Source: an uncultured Lachnospiraceae bacterium (lineage in GTDB: Bacteria; Bacillota; Clostridia; Lachnospirales; Lachnospiraceae). Taken from it: DNA of 64,000 bases. Position 1 is the stretch's first letter, and each line of letters opens with the position of its first letter. A program made the position numbers and the translations under genes. The stretch lies in NCBI GenBank assembly GCA_946182825.1, contig CAMGZH010000012.1, positions 1-64,000 on the forward strand, given 5' to 3'. Of this stretch, positions 27,580 to 37,440 are shown in pieces. The notes beneath the pieces were generated by a model. It did not search any database, had not been told where the DNA came from, and was given only the letters and a program-made list of their open reading frames with translations.

Positions 27580-28239
27580 TTAAGCCTCCTTCTTACTGTG
27601 AAGTGAAAATTTATTTTCGTTACCATTGTACAAACGTACGATATTGCTATGGTGACGGGCAATCGCCAGCCCACCAAGGAAAACGGAAAGCACAAAAGCC
27701 TCCATGGCTGCATTTCCCTTAAAGAAGAATAAACGATCAAAATACCAAAACGCAAGAACCTGGATTGGGAAAGCAACCGCACACATAATCGAGCCTAAGG
27801 ATACATATCCGGTAAGAGCAACCGCCACTGCAAATACCACAAAGGATACCGGCAGACACTGCGGAAAACATACGATGAACAATCCCATGGAGGTTGCGAT
27901 CCCCTTACCGCCTTTGAATTTCATAACAGCAGGAAAATCGTGTCCGATCACGGCACCTGTCGCTGCATAAAGCATAACAAGGTGGGCATCCCCACCTGCT
28001 TTATGCCCAAACACAAAATACATGATCACAGCCGGAACAATTGCCTTAGCAGCATCGCAGATCAAGGTCATTAGACCGAAAAACTTTCCAAGTACGCGAA
28101 GTGTATTTGTTGTTCCAATGTTGCCGCTTCCCTGCTTGGTTATATCCACGTGACGGCTCTTGCCGAACAGATATCCCGACGGAACCATACCAAAAATATA
28201 ACCAACCAGAAATGACAAGACTCTCATGCCAAGTGTCAT
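27580..28239 (-). CDS. plsY: glycerol-3-phosphate acyltransferase PlsY
   Basis: 219 residues with about five transmembrane helices. Transfers acyl groups from acyl-phosphate to glycerol-3-phosphate. Motif 1 (GSGNIGTTN) and motif 2 (KGGKGIATSMG) are intact. Start has GGAAGGAAGAG upstream and overlaps der by 4 bases. Confidence 0.95.
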   Translation of the reverse strand: MTLGMRVLSFLVGYIFGMVPSGYLFGKSRHVDITKQGSGNIGTTNTLRVLGKFFGLMTLICDAAKAIVPAVIMYFVFGHKAGGDAHLVMLYAATGAVIGHDFPAVMKFKGGKGIATSMGLFIVCFPQCLPVSFVVFAVAVALTGYVSLGSIMCAVAFPIQVLAFWYFDRLFFFKGNAAMEAFVLSVFLGGLAIARHHSNIVRLYNGNENKFSLHSKKEA

Positions 28240-29561
28240 GACTCTTCCTTCCTCTCCCTAACAATAAAGTGCAATGCTGTTCCACCAAAACCAAAGGTAT
28301 CTCTGAACCGGTTCTCAAGATAACGCACATATGAAAAGTGCATCAGCTTCTTGTCGTTCACAAAGATAACGAAGGTTGGCGGCTTAACAGAAACCTGTGT
28401 CACATAATAGATCTTAAGCCTCTTACCCTTATCTGTAGGCGGCTGCTGCATTGCAACGGCCTCCGCTACGATCTCATTCAAGACTCCGGTAGCAACACGC
28501 ATATTCTGGTTCTGGATCACCATGTCAATGGTGTCGTAGATCTTCTGAATCCTCTGTCCTGTCTTGGCTGAGATGAAAAGGATCTCTGCATAAGCAAGGA
28601 AAGAAAGGATCTGACGAATCTTCTGTGAGTGCTCCTTCTGTGTCTTGTCGTTCTTAGCAATGGCATCCCACTTGTTCACTGCAATGATGATACCCTTACC
28701 TCTATCATGGGCAATACCTGCGATCTTCGCATCCTGCTCGGTAACGCCCTCTGTGGCATCGATCATAATGATCACCACATCCGACTTCTCAACCGCTGCA
28801 ACTGCGCGGATGATGGAGAAACGCTCCAGTTCCTCCTTGATCTTGTTCTTACGACGGATACCCGCTGTATCAACAAAAATATAATCCTTACCATGGTTTC
28901 TCACACGGGAATCCACGGCGTCACGGGTGGTTCCCGCAATATCCGATACGATCACGCGATCATCTCCCACCAGTCGATTGACAAGGGATGACTTACCTAC
29001 ATTCGGCTTACCCACAATGGCGATACGAGGTGTATCATCCTCGGCATCGGATGCATTGGCCTGAGGGAAGTTCTCCACCACCGCATCCAAAAAGTCACCA
29101 AAGCCAAGCTGAGACGCTGCTGAGATCGGGTGTGGATCACCGATACCCAGGTTATAGAATTCATAAACATCCGGCATCTGCTTGTTAAAGTCATCCACCT
29201 TATTTACCGCTAAGATCACCGGCTTCTTGGAACGGCGGAGCATATCGGCAACCTTACCATCGGCATCCACAAGGCCCTGTCTTACATCCGTCAAAAAGAC
29301 AATGACATCAGCTGTATCAATGGCGATCTGGGCCTGCTCTCTCATCTGTGAGAGAATGATATCAGAAGAATCCGGCTCGATTCCGCCGGTATCGATGAGG
29401 GTGAACTGATAATTCAGCCACTCCACCTCTGCATAAATACGGTCTCTTGTTACACCCGGTGTATCCTTGACAATGGAGATCCTCTCTCCTGCAAGGGCAT
29501 TAAACAGTGTGGACTTTCCTACATTCGGTCGTCCCACCACCGCTACTACTGGTTTTGCCAT
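28236..29561 (-). CDS. der: ribosome-associated GTPase Der (EngA)
   Basis: 441 residues. Two tandem GTPase domains (GRPNVGKSTLFN near residue 10, GKPNVGKSSLVN near 185) and a C-terminal KH-like domain. Needed for 50S subunit maturation. Operon der-plsY-gpsA-dut. Confidence 0.97.
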   Translation of the reverse strand: MAKPVVAVVGRPNVGKSTLFNALAGERISIVKDTPGVTRDRIYAEVEWLNYQFTLIDTGGIEPDSSDIILSQMREQAQIAIDTADVIVFLTDVRQGLVDADGKVADMLRRSKKPVILAVNKVDDFNKQMPDVYEFYNLGIGDPHPISAASQLGFGDFLDAVVENFPQANASDAEDDTPRIAIVGKPNVGKSSLVNRLVGDDRVIVSDIAGTTRDAVDSRVRNHGKDYIFVDTAGIRRKNKIKEELERFSIIRAVAAVEKSDVVIIMIDATEGVTEQDAKIAGIAHDRGKGIIIAVNKWDAIAKNDKTQKEHSQKIRQILSFLAYAEILFISAKTGQRIQKIYDTIDMVIQNQNMRVATGVLNEIVAEAVAMQQPPTDKGKRLKIYYVTQVSVKPPTFVIFVNDKKLMHFSYVRYLENRFRDTFGFGGTALHFIVRERKEES

Positions 29562-29596
29562 TCTATCTACCTGCTCTTTCTTAAGTCGTGGTATGT

Positions 29597-30937
29597 CTAG
29601 GACGTCTGCTTCTTGCCAAGGAAGGCGTTCAGCAGATCCTGCCCACTGGATTTTACAACAGTAACAGGAACTTGTAAAGAATCCTGCACCTGTGTCAGTG
29701 TCATGTCATCAAGCATGATCTCCTCTCCGCTACGAAGCATATTCTGCGGGATCAGCACCCGATCCCCCTTATTCGCAAGCGCGTTGATCTGCTCGGTCAG
29801 GTCTTTTCCGGTGATCAGTCCGGAAACTGTAATTTTCTCTCCAAAGTAGTGATTGATGATGGCAACCACGTCGATCTGATACTTTGGATATTTTTTCATG
29901 AAATCCTCTGCCATGGACCGGATAAAAGGCTCGGCAAGAACGCCGGTGGCCACCGTCAGGTGCTCCCTTTTGAAAGGGTGACGTCCTTCCTTCTCAAGAG
30001 CCTCGGCAAATTCTGTCAAAAGCAGCCGGATCATGCCGACTCCATTCTCTAACTGGATATAACCATCGTACACCTCTTCCTCCGGTAGAGGAAGGCCGGC
30101 CAACAGATACCACTCATCGGAAGCCTGAACAAAGTGGGTTCCGTATTTTTCGTAGGCGATATCCTGCCACTTTCGAATGATACCGATAACCTCTTTGGCG
30201 TCCTCTTTTCCGAAGCTTTCAAGAGGATAAAGTCCCTCACGAAACTTCGTCAGCCCCACAGGAACAATGGAGAGGGACTGCATCTGCGGATAGTAAGACA
30301 GAAGATCTCCGATGGTCTTATCCAGCTGCTCTCCGTCATTTAATCCCTTACACAAAACCACCTGGGAGTTCATGGGCAGATCCGCCTCTGCGATCCGCTG
30401 AATCTTCTGCAAAATGTCGCCGGCGAAACGGTTATGCAACATTTTGACCCGAAGGGCCGGGTCTGTGGTATGAACGGAAATATTGATGGGAGCAAGGCGG
30501 TAATCGATCACTCGCTGCAGATCCTCTTCCTTCATGTTCGTAAGCGTCACATAGTTACCCTGGAGATAAGAAAGTCTTGTATCATCATCCTTGAAATACA
30601 GGGTGTCCCGCATACCCTTCGGCATCTGATCGATAAAGCAGAAGACACAGCCGTTATGACAGCTTCTGTAATTATCCAAAAGACCGTTTTCGAAGGTCAG
30701 CCCCACATCTTCACCCTCATCCTTTTCGATGTAATAGATCTGCTCCTCTCCGTCCTCATGCAGGATCAAAAGCTCAAGCTCATCGTTCTCCTCATAATAG
30801 TAATAATCAAAGATATCATTTAATTCTTGTCCGCCGGCCTTCAGCAGGATATCCCCCGGGACAATTCCTGCCTCCTGGGCAATGGAGCCCGGGCGAACCG
30901 CACTGATGCGATGGGTGTTTTCTTTATTTTCTAACAT
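29597..30937 (-). CDS. DUF512 radical SAM-like protein with PDZ domain
   Basis: 446 residues. N-terminal PDZ-like segment (PGSIAQEAGIVPGDILL), a cysteine cluster CHNGCVFCF that matches a radical SAM CxxxCxxC, and a DUF512 C-terminal domain. It lies upstream of der as in many Clostridia. Substrate unknown, and the family has been linked to ribosome or envelope functions only by context. Confidence 0.88.
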   Translation of the reverse strand: MLENKENTHRISAVRPGSIAQEAGIVPGDILLKAGGQELNDIFDYYYYEENDELELLILHEDGEEQIYYIEKDEGEDVGLTFENGLLDNYRSCHNGCVFCFIDQMPKGMRDTLYFKDDDTRLSYLQGNYVTLTNMKEEDLQRVIDYRLAPINISVHTTDPALRVKMLHNRFAGDILQKIQRIAEADLPMNSQVVLCKGLNDGEQLDKTIGDLLSYYPQMQSLSIVPVGLTKFREGLYPLESFGKEDAKEVIGIIRKWQDIAYEKYGTHFVQASDEWYLLAGLPLPEEEVYDGYIQLENGVGMIRLLLTEFAEALEKEGRHPFKREHLTVATGVLAEPFIRSMAEDFMKKYPKYQIDVVAIINHYFGEKITVSGLITGKDLTEQINALANKGDRVLIPQNMLRSGEEIMLDDMTLTQVQDSLQVPVTVVKSSGQDLLNAFLGKKQTS

Positions 30938-30938
30938 A

Positions 30939-31784
30939 TTACTTCTCCGTCAGCATTATAAAAGCTGACATATTACCTCGTTTTCCTTTTGCCCCGCGAT
31001 GAGAGAACAAAAGATCCTTATTACAGCAGGTGCAAAGATTTCCGCAGATCAGATGCTCCTCTTCGATTCCTGCCTCCAGCAGGATCCTTCGGTTGGCTTG
31101 TGTCAGATCCAGGTCGAACTTTCCGCCGCCCCGTTCTCTTATGATGTCGTTGCAGCTTCCCTGAAAGGTCCGGCAAAAAGCCTCATGCACATCCTCCCCG
31201 ATCTCATAACAATCCGGGCAGATGCAAGGGCCGATGGCGGCATGAATATCCGATGGCTGACAGCCAAAGGCCTCCTTCATAAGCTCTATGGTGTTCCTTC
31301 CGATCCGAAGGGCTGTTCCTCTCCAGCCGGAATGCGTCATTGCAATCACCCGTTTCACCGGATCCGCAAAGAAAAGCGGGGTACAGTCCGCATGGGAAGT
31401 GGAAAGCAAAAGATTCGGCGTATTGGTCACCATTCCATCACAGCCTCCAAGGGTCCGTTCTTTCGTAACCCCCTCTCCGGCATTTTTATCATCCACAAGC
31501 ACCACCCTGCCGGTATGCTCTTGGGAAATGGTTACAATGTCCGATGGCGTTCTGCCAAAATATGCCGCTGCCCTTCTGTAATTTTCTTCCACTGCCTCCG
31601 GATCGTCTCCCCGGGTAAAACTAAGATTCATCGAGGAAAGGTAGCCTTTGGAGCATCCTCCTTCCCTTGTGGTAAACCCGTGACAGATTCCGGGAAGTTT
31701 TTCCTCCCAGGCCCGAAACCCAAGATAAAGGGGTACCTGTCCGTGTTCTGTATAGATTGTTTCGTTGGAACGATATGTCAGCAT
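30939..31784 (-). CDS. pgeF: peptidoglycan editing factor PgeF (YfiH, laccase-domain family)
   Basis: 281 residues. Cytosolic enzyme that removes mis-incorporated L-Ser from peptidoglycan precursors. Zn-site residues are visible in HADCTPL, MTHSGWRGT and GPCICPDCYEIG. I choose the ATG at 31784 because it comes one base after the yraN stop with GGTGG five bases upstream. Upstream in-frame ATGs at 31811 and 31802 would overlap yraN. Confidence 0.92.
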   Translation of the reverse strand: MLTYRSNETIYTEHGQVPLYLGFRAWEEKLPGICHGFTTREGGCSKGYLSSMNLSFTRGDDPEAVEENYRRAAAYFGRTPSDIVTISQEHTGRVVLVDDKNAGEGVTKERTLGGCDGMVTNTPNLLLSTSHADCTPLFFADPVKRVIAMTHSGWRGTALRIGRNTIELMKEAFGCQPSDIHAAIGPCICPDCYEIGEDVHEAFCRTFQGSCNDIIRERGGGKFDLDLTQANRRILLEAGIEEEHLICGNLCTCCNKDLLFSHRGAKGKRGNMSAFIMLTEK

Positions 31785-31785
31785 G

Positions 31786-32142
31786 TTATCCACCAGCATA
31801 GGGAAAGGCATCTCTGATCAGAGTGTACTCCTCTCCTATGATACTTACTACATCAAACCGCATGGGACGGTTCAGTCCCACTTGTTCTTTCATCAGATAT
31901 ACACCGGCCGAAAAAGACAGTTTCCGCTGCTTCTCGCGGCCCACTGCCTCCCCCGGCCAACCAAAGGCGCTGTTTTTGCGATACTTAACTTCCACAAAGC
32001 AAAGCACCTCGCCCTCCTGCGCCACTAGATCGATCTCCCCGTAACGGGTACTGTAATTTCTCGCCAGGATACGGTAACCCTTTTGTTCAAGGAAGTGTGC
32101 CGCCCGCTCTTCATAGGCTCTGCCCAGTCCCCTTCTGTTCAT
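31786..32142 (-). CDS. yraN: UPF0102 endonuclease-like protein YraN
   Basis: 118 residues. Restriction-endonuclease-like core with E...GEIDLVA...EVLCFVEVKYR, i.e. the D-ExK nuclease motif. Probably processes structured DNA or RNA. Function in cells is not settled. Start overlaps the flhB-like stop by 4 bases. Confidence 0.92.
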   Translation of the reverse strand: MNRRGLGRAYEERAAHFLEQKGYRILARNYSTRYGEIDLVAQEGEVLCFVEVKYRKNSAFGWPGEAVGREKQRKLSFSAGVYLMKEQVGLNRPMRFDVVSIIGEEYTLIRDAFPYAGG

Positions 32143-32444
32143 CGTCCGTGTCCTGTCAGTTTATCCCCGAGCTTTGCACGAACCTTATCCATGCCATCCA
32201 CGAACACAAGGATCTGTGCCACCACCTCATAGAGTTCCGGCGGAATAGCATCTCCGATCTCTAGCTTAGACAAAGTCTCTGCCAGGGCTGAATCCTTGTA
32301 AAAAGGCACATCGGCTTCCTTTGCCTGCTCTATGATCTTCTCGGCTACGGCACCTTTTCCGGTGGCCAAGATCTTAGGCGCACTGTCCCCCGGTTCATAG
32401 GCCAGGGCAACCGCCGTTTTTTGTTTCTCCTGATTACCTGCCAT
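32139..32444 (-). CDS. FlhB C-terminal domain homologue (YlqH-like)
   Basis: 101 residues. Matches only the cytoplasmic domain of the FlhB/YscU export switch (VALAYEPGDSAPKILATGKGAVAEKI). The autocleavage NPTH motif is absent at this position. In Bacillus the equivalent ylqH follows ylqG as here. FlhB-C paralogues can support hook-length control together with FliK-type proteins. Confidence 0.88.
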   Translation of the reverse strand: MAGNQEKQKTAVALAYEPGDSAPKILATGKGAVAEKIIEQAKEADVPFYKDSALAETLSKLEIGDAIPPELYEVVAQILVFVDGMDKVRAKLGDKLTGHGR

Positions 32445-32445
32445 A

Positions 32446-34134
32446 CTATGCCCTCACATCAAAGGAGTAGCGGAGCATCTCTCCTCCGGATACATTCCCC
32501 TTTGGCACATCCTGTTTCAAAAAATCCTCTACAAAATCAACAGGCTTTCCGTCACCGGTCACCTGCATTCTACAGTTATACCCCAGTTCCTCAAGCTTGG
32601 TAGCAAGGATATGGATGTTGTCCTCGATCAATCGAAAGGAAACGTCATCTGCCATGGAAAACTTCGTGTCCACATTTTTATTCTTCATCTTAACAGAGAT
32701 ATCCGTGGAGCCAAGGTGTTCCAGATCAAAATGAAGGAAGGCAGAAATCTCTCCGTCATCCTCCTCCGTCGCTTTCTTTTTGTTGCGATAGACATACAGA
32801 TCCCCCGTGGCATTCTGTCCGGAAAGCTTGATAGGAAGCTGGATATAGGTATACATCTGATTCACTTCCCGGATAAACTCCAGATTATTCTGCACCTGGG
32901 CTGTGGCATTTTGCACAGTCTGGGCTACCGCCGGCGCACTCTGGGCCACCTTTGTATTGATATTTTCCATATCGGCACTGATCTGGCGATAGAGTTTGTC
33001 GATGCTGCCCTTTTCCACCAATGCTTTGGGTTCCAGGGTGTACTTGTCTTCGAGAACCGCCGACAGCAGTTCCTTAAGGCCTTTCCCTCGAAGCTTTTCC
33101 GCAAGCTCCTCCGGCTTCGCCCCTGACAAATGCTCTGTCAGTGCAAGCAACACATCCTTGACCGAAGCATCGGCCTTTAGATTGCCATTCTCCAGAAAAC
33201 CCGGATATTTGGCGCTAAGAGCAGGATCATTTTTAAAAAGTTGATTCAGATCCTGCATTCCCTGATCAGAAAGGGCTCTTCCAAGGCTTCCCATGGGGAG
33301 TTCTCCCAAGGACTGTCCGCTTAAGGGCGCTTCTTTGCCAATCAGGACCTCGCCCTCGGTGGAGCCGGATCCATAGGCTGCCATCGAATCCTGTTCCAGA
33401 GCCTGTGCCTCGGAAAAAACAGAATGCACCGTCTCCTGCTCCACGAGAGATCCCGGCATGGCCGTCTCTCCGGGCAAAAGCACATCACATACAGCGCGAA
33501 GGACCTCGCCCCCGCCCTGCTGTGCCGCCTCCATTACAGACTCCGACAGACCGGAAAGATCCTTTAGGATCGCTCCTTCGTTGGCTTTATAATTCTCGTA
33601 TACCTTAAGCAGCTCATCCGTAACAGGAATATTCAGACTCTGCAGCATTACAACAGAAGAAGGCTGTGCATTGGGATGAAGAGCCACCTGACGAGCCATC
33701 TCCGATAGAGAATGGCTGTCGATGGACATTTTATTCTTCATCATTTCATCCACCATCTGAAGAGTCGCCTCTGTCATGGGGACCTGCGCCTGAGACAGGG
33801 CATTCTGAATGGTGGGATTGCCGGCTGCTCCTCCCACCGAAACCGGTCGGATGGAGATCGTGTTACCGTCATTGCTTTTTACCTGAAAAAACACAGACTG
33901 CCCCTGTAGAAGATTCATTCCCTTATCCAGGCGGGCTGTAATATTCTGACCGGAGGACAGTCCAAGAATGACCTGACTTCCCTTGACGGAATTCACCGTT
34001 CCTTCAAAGATCTGTCCTGCCTCAAGTCCGGCCAGCGTCTTGACCAGCTGTTCCACACCTTTTGCGGAAGCAGCATTCTTACCGCCGGTTGCCAATGCAT
34101 TCTGATATAGTGTCAGTAAATCGCGGATCTCCAA
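32446..34134 (-). CDS. FliK-like protein (YlqG-type) with hook-length-control domain
   Basis: 562 residues. Long low-complexity Ala/Gln/Leu-rich N-terminal region and a C-terminal Flg_hook domain of about 110 residues (LPIKLSGQNATGDLYVY to YNCRMQVTGDG). Start lacks a strong binding site beyond GGAGAT. It sits directly before the FlhB-C homologue, one base apart, so the two likely act together. Not located in a flagellar operon. Confidence 0.82.
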   Translation of the reverse strand: MEIRDLLTLYQNALATGGKNAASAKGVEQLVKTLAGLEAGQIFEGTVNSVKGSQVILGLSSGQNITARLDKGMNLLQGQSVFFQVKSNDGNTISIRPVSVGGAAGNPTIQNALSQAQVPMTEATLQMVDEMMKNKMSIDSHSLSEMARQVALHPNAQPSSVVMLQSLNIPVTDELLKVYENYKANEGAILKDLSGLSESVMEAAQQGGGEVLRAVCDVLLPGETAMPGSLVEQETVHSVFSEAQALEQDSMAAYGSGSTEGEVLIGKEAPLSGQSLGELPMGSLGRALSDQGMQDLNQLFKNDPALSAKYPGFLENGNLKADASVKDVLLALTEHLSGAKPEELAEKLRGKGLKELLSAVLEDKYTLEPKALVEKGSIDKLYRQISADMENINTKVAQSAPAVAQTVQNATAQVQNNLEFIREVNQMYTYIQLPIKLSGQNATGDLYVYRNKKKATEEDDGEISAFLHFDLEHLGSTDISVKMKNKNVDTKFSMADDVSFRLIEDNIHILATKLEELGYNCRMQVTGDGKPVDFVEDFLKQDVPKGNVSGGEMLRYSFDVRA

Positions 34135-34161
34135 AGATATCCCTCCCCAATGTAACAGGTC

Positions 34162-34932
34162 TTACCAGTGTAACAGCTCACCGGGCGACGGAAGAACGAC
34201 ATCGTTATATTTTACAGAGAGCCGTCCCTCATCGATCCTTTTTTGTAGAAATGTCCTACGGTGGATCGATAAGATCCCATACGCTTCGATTGCTTCATAA
34301 TGAGCCTTTGTACCGTATCCCGCATGCTTTGCGAATCCATATTCCGGAACCAGCTGATCGTAGCTTTCCATGATGTGATCCCTTGTCACTTTTGCCAGGA
34401 TGGATGCGGCTCCAATGGATGCACTTTTTGCATCCCCCTTAATAATGGAGACCTGCTTCATATCCTCCTTCGGGATCGTAACAGCATCATTAAGCAAAAG
34501 GTCCGGCACGACGCCAAGCATTTCAATGGCTCTTTGCATGGCAAGATAATCCGCCTCCAGCACGTTCACCCGGTCGATCTCCTCCACCGTCGCAAATCCT
34601 ACGCCGCAATAAAGGGCCTTTTCTCTGATGGTGTCGTAAAGTTCCTCTCTTTTCTTTTTCGACAATTTTTTGGAATCGTTGATATAGAGGATGTCACAAT
34701 CCTTTGGAAAGATCACAGCCCCTGCCACAACAGGTCCCGCCAGAGGGCCTCTGCCAGCCTCATCCACACCGCAGATGAGCTGATAGCCCTCCTCCCCATA
34801 GGCTCTTTCCATTTCAAAGAGCCGATACATTCTCTCCTTCTCTTCCTGGAGAGCCTTCTTTTTCTTTTCTTCCCGCTTTATATAAGCTTCATAAGCCTTA
34901 GTTCCTTCGCGGGGAATTTTCTTTTCTGCCAT
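34162..34932 (-). CDS. rnhB: ribonuclease HII
   Basis: 256 residues. Cleaves the RNA strand of RNA-DNA hybrids and single ribonucleotides in DNA. Acidic active site in ICGVDEAGRGPLAGPVVAGA. A Lys/Glu-rich helical N-terminal extension of about 45 residues precedes it, as in many Firmicutes RNase HII. Part of the rplS-rbgA-rnhB block. Confidence 0.96.
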   Translation of the reverse strand: MAEKKIPREGTKAYEAYIKREEKKKKALQEEKERMYRLFEMERAYGEEGYQLICGVDEAGRGPLAGPVVAGAVIFPKDCDILYINDSKKLSKKKREELYDTIREKALYCGVGFATVEEIDRVNVLEADYLAMQRAIEMLGVVPDLLLNDAVTIPKEDMKQVSIIKGDAKSASIGAASILAKVTRDHIMESYDQLVPEYGFAKHAGYGTKAHYEAIEAYGILSIHRRTFLQKRIDEGRLSVKYNDVVLPSPGELLHW

Positions 34933-34941
34933 GATTGATTC

Positions 34942-35508
34942 TTACTTGATCCTGCCGATGGATCCGAAGGGATAAAAACGAAAAACAGCCCGTCCTAAAA
35001 TCTGGCCGCGCTTTATCCGTCCCACATCGGAAAAACGGCTGTCCTCACTACTGTTACGATTATCACCCAACACAAAATATTCGTCATCACCGAGACGGAT
35101 GGGAACGCTTGCCTCCCCCGGATCCCGGATCGGAGCGATTCCGTGGTCATCCTTTAGCACTCTGTCATTGATCAGGATCTTCCCGTCCTCCGTAATCTGT
35201 ATCTTCTCACCCGGAAGCCCTATGACTCTCTTGATGTAATAGGTATTCTTCTTGTACAGGTAGGGAAAGATCACAATATCGAACCGTTGCGGATCCGAAA
35301 AACGGTATGTGATCTTATCCACCACCAGATTATCCCCGTCAGAAAGCGTCCGCTCCATAGAATGACCGGACACAACAGAACGGGAGACCACAAAATGCAC
35401 CAGGGAATATGCCACTGCCATCACGATAAGAAGATAAAGGGTAAAACGGATCAGATCCCTTCGATCCTTCGACCCATCTCTTGTGGGCCATTTCTTCAGT
35501 TCTGACAT
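34942..35508 (-). CDS. lepB: signal peptidase I (first copy)
   Basis: 188 residues. One N-terminal transmembrane anchor (about 22-42), nucleophile Ser in SGHSMERTL, general-base Lys in YYIKRVIG, and box E GDNRNSSEDSR. Cleaves signal peptides on the outer face of the membrane. Its start overlaps rbgA by 13 bases. Confidence 0.95.
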   Translation of the reverse strand: MSELKKWPTRDGSKDRRDLIRFTLYLLIVMAVAYSLVHFVVSRSVVSGHSMERTLSDGDNLVVDKITYRFSDPQRFDIVIFPYLYKKNTYYIKRVIGLPGEKIQITEDGKILINDRVLKDDHGIAPIRDPGEASVPIRLGDDEYFVLGDNRNSSEDSRFSDVGRIKRGQILGRAVFRFYPFGSIGRIK

Positions 35509-36347
35509 GGAATCCTCTCCAGGGTGATCTTGCCGAGACGTCCACTGCGGTAATCATCGATCAAAAGTCTCGCCGCACGGGTCTCATCCGGCTGCCCTCC
35601 TACCTTCAGCAGATTACGGCTCTTGGCCAAGGCACTTAATACATCCTTATCCTCAAGATCCTCCGGGATCTCATAAAACGCCCCGAGCTTCCCGGGAACA
35701 AGCTTTGGAAGCATGTGGTACATAAGGATCGCAAGCTCCTCCTGCTGTACCACATCATCACTGATGGCACCTACAAATGCCAATGCCTCTCCTACCGCCT
35801 CATCCTCAAACTTCGGCCATAAGATTCCCGGGGTATCCAGAAGATCCAGATTCTTACCGATATGGATCCACTGCTTGCCCTTGGTAACGCCCGGCTTGTT
35901 ACCGGTCTTCGCGCTCTTTCTTCCTGCAAGAGAATTGATCAGCGTCGACTTGCCGATGTTGGGGATTCCTACGATCAGGGCGCGAACCGGACGGTTCTTG
36001 ATCCCACGGCGAAGGTCCCGCTCTCTTTTCTCTTTGGTGGCTTCAAGAACAGCGCTTGTCACTTCCTTTGCCGCCTTCTTCTCACGGCTGTCCAGAGCCA
36101 GAGACAGAATACCCTCTGCCTTTAACTTCTCCTGCCACTGCTGTGTGATCTTCGGATCTGCCAGATCGGCTTTGTTCAGGATCAGAAGGTGGCTCTTGCC
36201 GTTTGTCAGTTTCTTAATATCCGGATTCCTGCTGGATACCGGTATTCTGGCATCCGCCAGCTCGATCACAAGGTCGATCAGCTTCAGATCCTCCTGGATC
36301 TGTCTAAGGGCCTTTGTCATATGTCCTGGATACCACTGAATCTGCAT
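35496..36347 (-). CDS. rbgA: ribosome biogenesis GTPase RbgA (YlqF)
   Basis: 283 residues. Circularly permuted GTPase: G4 (NKADL) precedes G1 (GIPNIGKSTLINSL) and G3 (DTPG). Needed for late 50S assembly. Between two signal peptidase genes. Confidence 0.96.
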   Translation of the reverse strand: MQIQWYPGHMTKALRQIQEDLKLIDLVIELADARIPVSSRNPDIKKLTNGKSHLLILNKADLADPKITQQWQEKLKAEGILSLALDSREKKAAKEVTSAVLEATKEKRERDLRRGIKNRPVRALIVGIPNIGKSTLINSLAGRKSAKTGNKPGVTKGKQWIHIGKNLDLLDTPGILWPKFEDEAVGEALAFVGAISDDVVQQEELAILMYHMLPKLVPGKLGAFYEIPEDLEDKDVLSALAKSRNLLKVGGQPDETRAARLLIDDYRSGRLGKITLERIPCQN

Positions 36348-36366
36348 ATTTATCTCCTGTTATCTA

Positions 36367-36987
36367 TTAGTCTACAAGGCCAAAGTTGGACATGGTAACA
36401 TTCATCCAGACCTTACCCTCGATCTCACCCTTTGTTACATTACCGATGGTGGAATAACGGCTGTCCTCACTGCTGTTACGATCATCTCCCAACAGGAAGT
36501 ACTCGTCCTTTCCCAGCTTGATCTCTTCCTCTGCAAGCCCTGCGTGAGACACCGTCGTAGTATCCGCTGTGGTCACAAACGGTTTGTTGTCTACATAAAC
36601 GGTGCCGCTACGGATCACCACCGTCTGCCCCGGCACCGCAATCACCCGCTTAATAGAATACTGGGCGTTAAGATTTCCTGCCGGCAAAAAAGCCACCACA
36701 TCATTGGCCTTGGGCGAAGAGATCTTGTATGCGAGGCGATCCAAAAGGACCTGATCCCCCACCCGAACCGTGGGTTCCATGGACTCTTCCGTCACCGTTG
36801 TCCGGATACCAAAGGCCTGAATCAGTAAAAATGCTGCCAGAATGACAGCGGTTGCTTCTGCTAAAAACAGCATGACCTTTCCCAATAATCTAGCGTTGAA
36901 TTTCTTTCTTTTTCTGCGAAAATTCAGATGCGCATCCGGCTTCGGACGATGCATCATCGGTCTTCTGTTTGGAATCGTGCGTGTCAT
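36367..36987 (-). CDS. signal peptidase I (second copy)
   Basis: 206 residues. Basic N-terminus, one transmembrane helix (about 38-60), nucleophile Ser in EESMEPT, Lys in YSIKRVIAVPG, GDDRNSSEDSR box. ATG at 36987 has GAAGGAG upstream. Longer frame to 37017 is not chosen. Differs clearly from the first copy, suggesting different substrates. Confidence 0.93.
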   Translation of the reverse strand: MTRTIPNRRPMMHRPKPDAHLNFRRKRKKFNARLLGKVMLFLAEATAVILAAFLLIQAFGIRTTVTEESMEPTVRVGDQVLLDRLAYKISSPKANDVVAFLPAGNLNAQYSIKRVIAVPGQTVVIRSGTVYVDNKPFVTTADTTTVSHAGLAEEEIKLGKDEYFLLGDDRNSSEDSRYSTIGNVTKGEIEGKVWMNVTMSNFGLVD

Positions 36988-37035
36988 ATTATCTCCTTCA
37001 ATACCACAAATATCCAATATCCATGATACACGAAA

Positions 37036-37070
37036 AGAAAAAAAAGGACAACCCGACGGGTTGCCCTCCT
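37036..37070 (-). terminator. rho-independent terminator after rplS
   Basis: Minus strand: GGGCAACCCGTCGGGTTGTCC hairpin with a following run of eight T residues. Separates rplS from the lepB-rbgA block, which may still be read through. Confidence 0.88.
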
Positions 37071-37086
37071 TTAATATCCGTTAGGA

Positions 37087-37437
37087 TTAGATGTACTCCT
37101 TAACCTTTGCAGCCTTACCTACACGTCCACGAAGGTAGTTAAGCTTAGCACGGCGAACCTTACCCTTACGAACAACCTCAACAGAAACAACGTTAGGGCT
37201 GTGGATTGGGAAAGTCTTCTCTACACCAACACCGCTAGAAATCTTACGAACTGTGAAAGTAGCACGGTTGCTTCCACCCTGCTGCTTGATTACTGTTCCC
37301 TCGAAGATCTGGATACGCTCACGGTTACCCTCTTTGATCTTGTTGGATACACGAACAGTATCACCTGTGTTGAACTGAGGGAGCTCAGCCTTCTTCTGCT
37401 CGTTCTCGATTTTGCTGATAATTTCATTTGCGTTCAT
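37087..37437 (-). CDS. rplS: 50S ribosomal protein L19
   Basis: 116 residues, full length. Motifs [29 protein letters not shown] and the basic C-terminal [19 protein letters not shown] are typical. Very strong ribosome binding site (AGGAGG). Preceded by its own promoter and a structured leader. Confidence 0.98.
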   Translation of the reverse strand: MNANEIISKIENEQKKAELPQFNTGDTVRVSNKIKEGNRERIQIFEGTVIKQQGGSNRATFTVRKISSGVGVEKTFPIHSPNVVSVEVVRKGKVRRAKLNYLRGRVGKAAKVKEYI

Positions 37438-37440
37438 GTT

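Noticed and set aside
31786-31811. Longer PgeF start at 31811
   Set aside because: Would overlap yraN and lacks a suitable binding site; the ATG at 31784 is coupled to the yraN stop.
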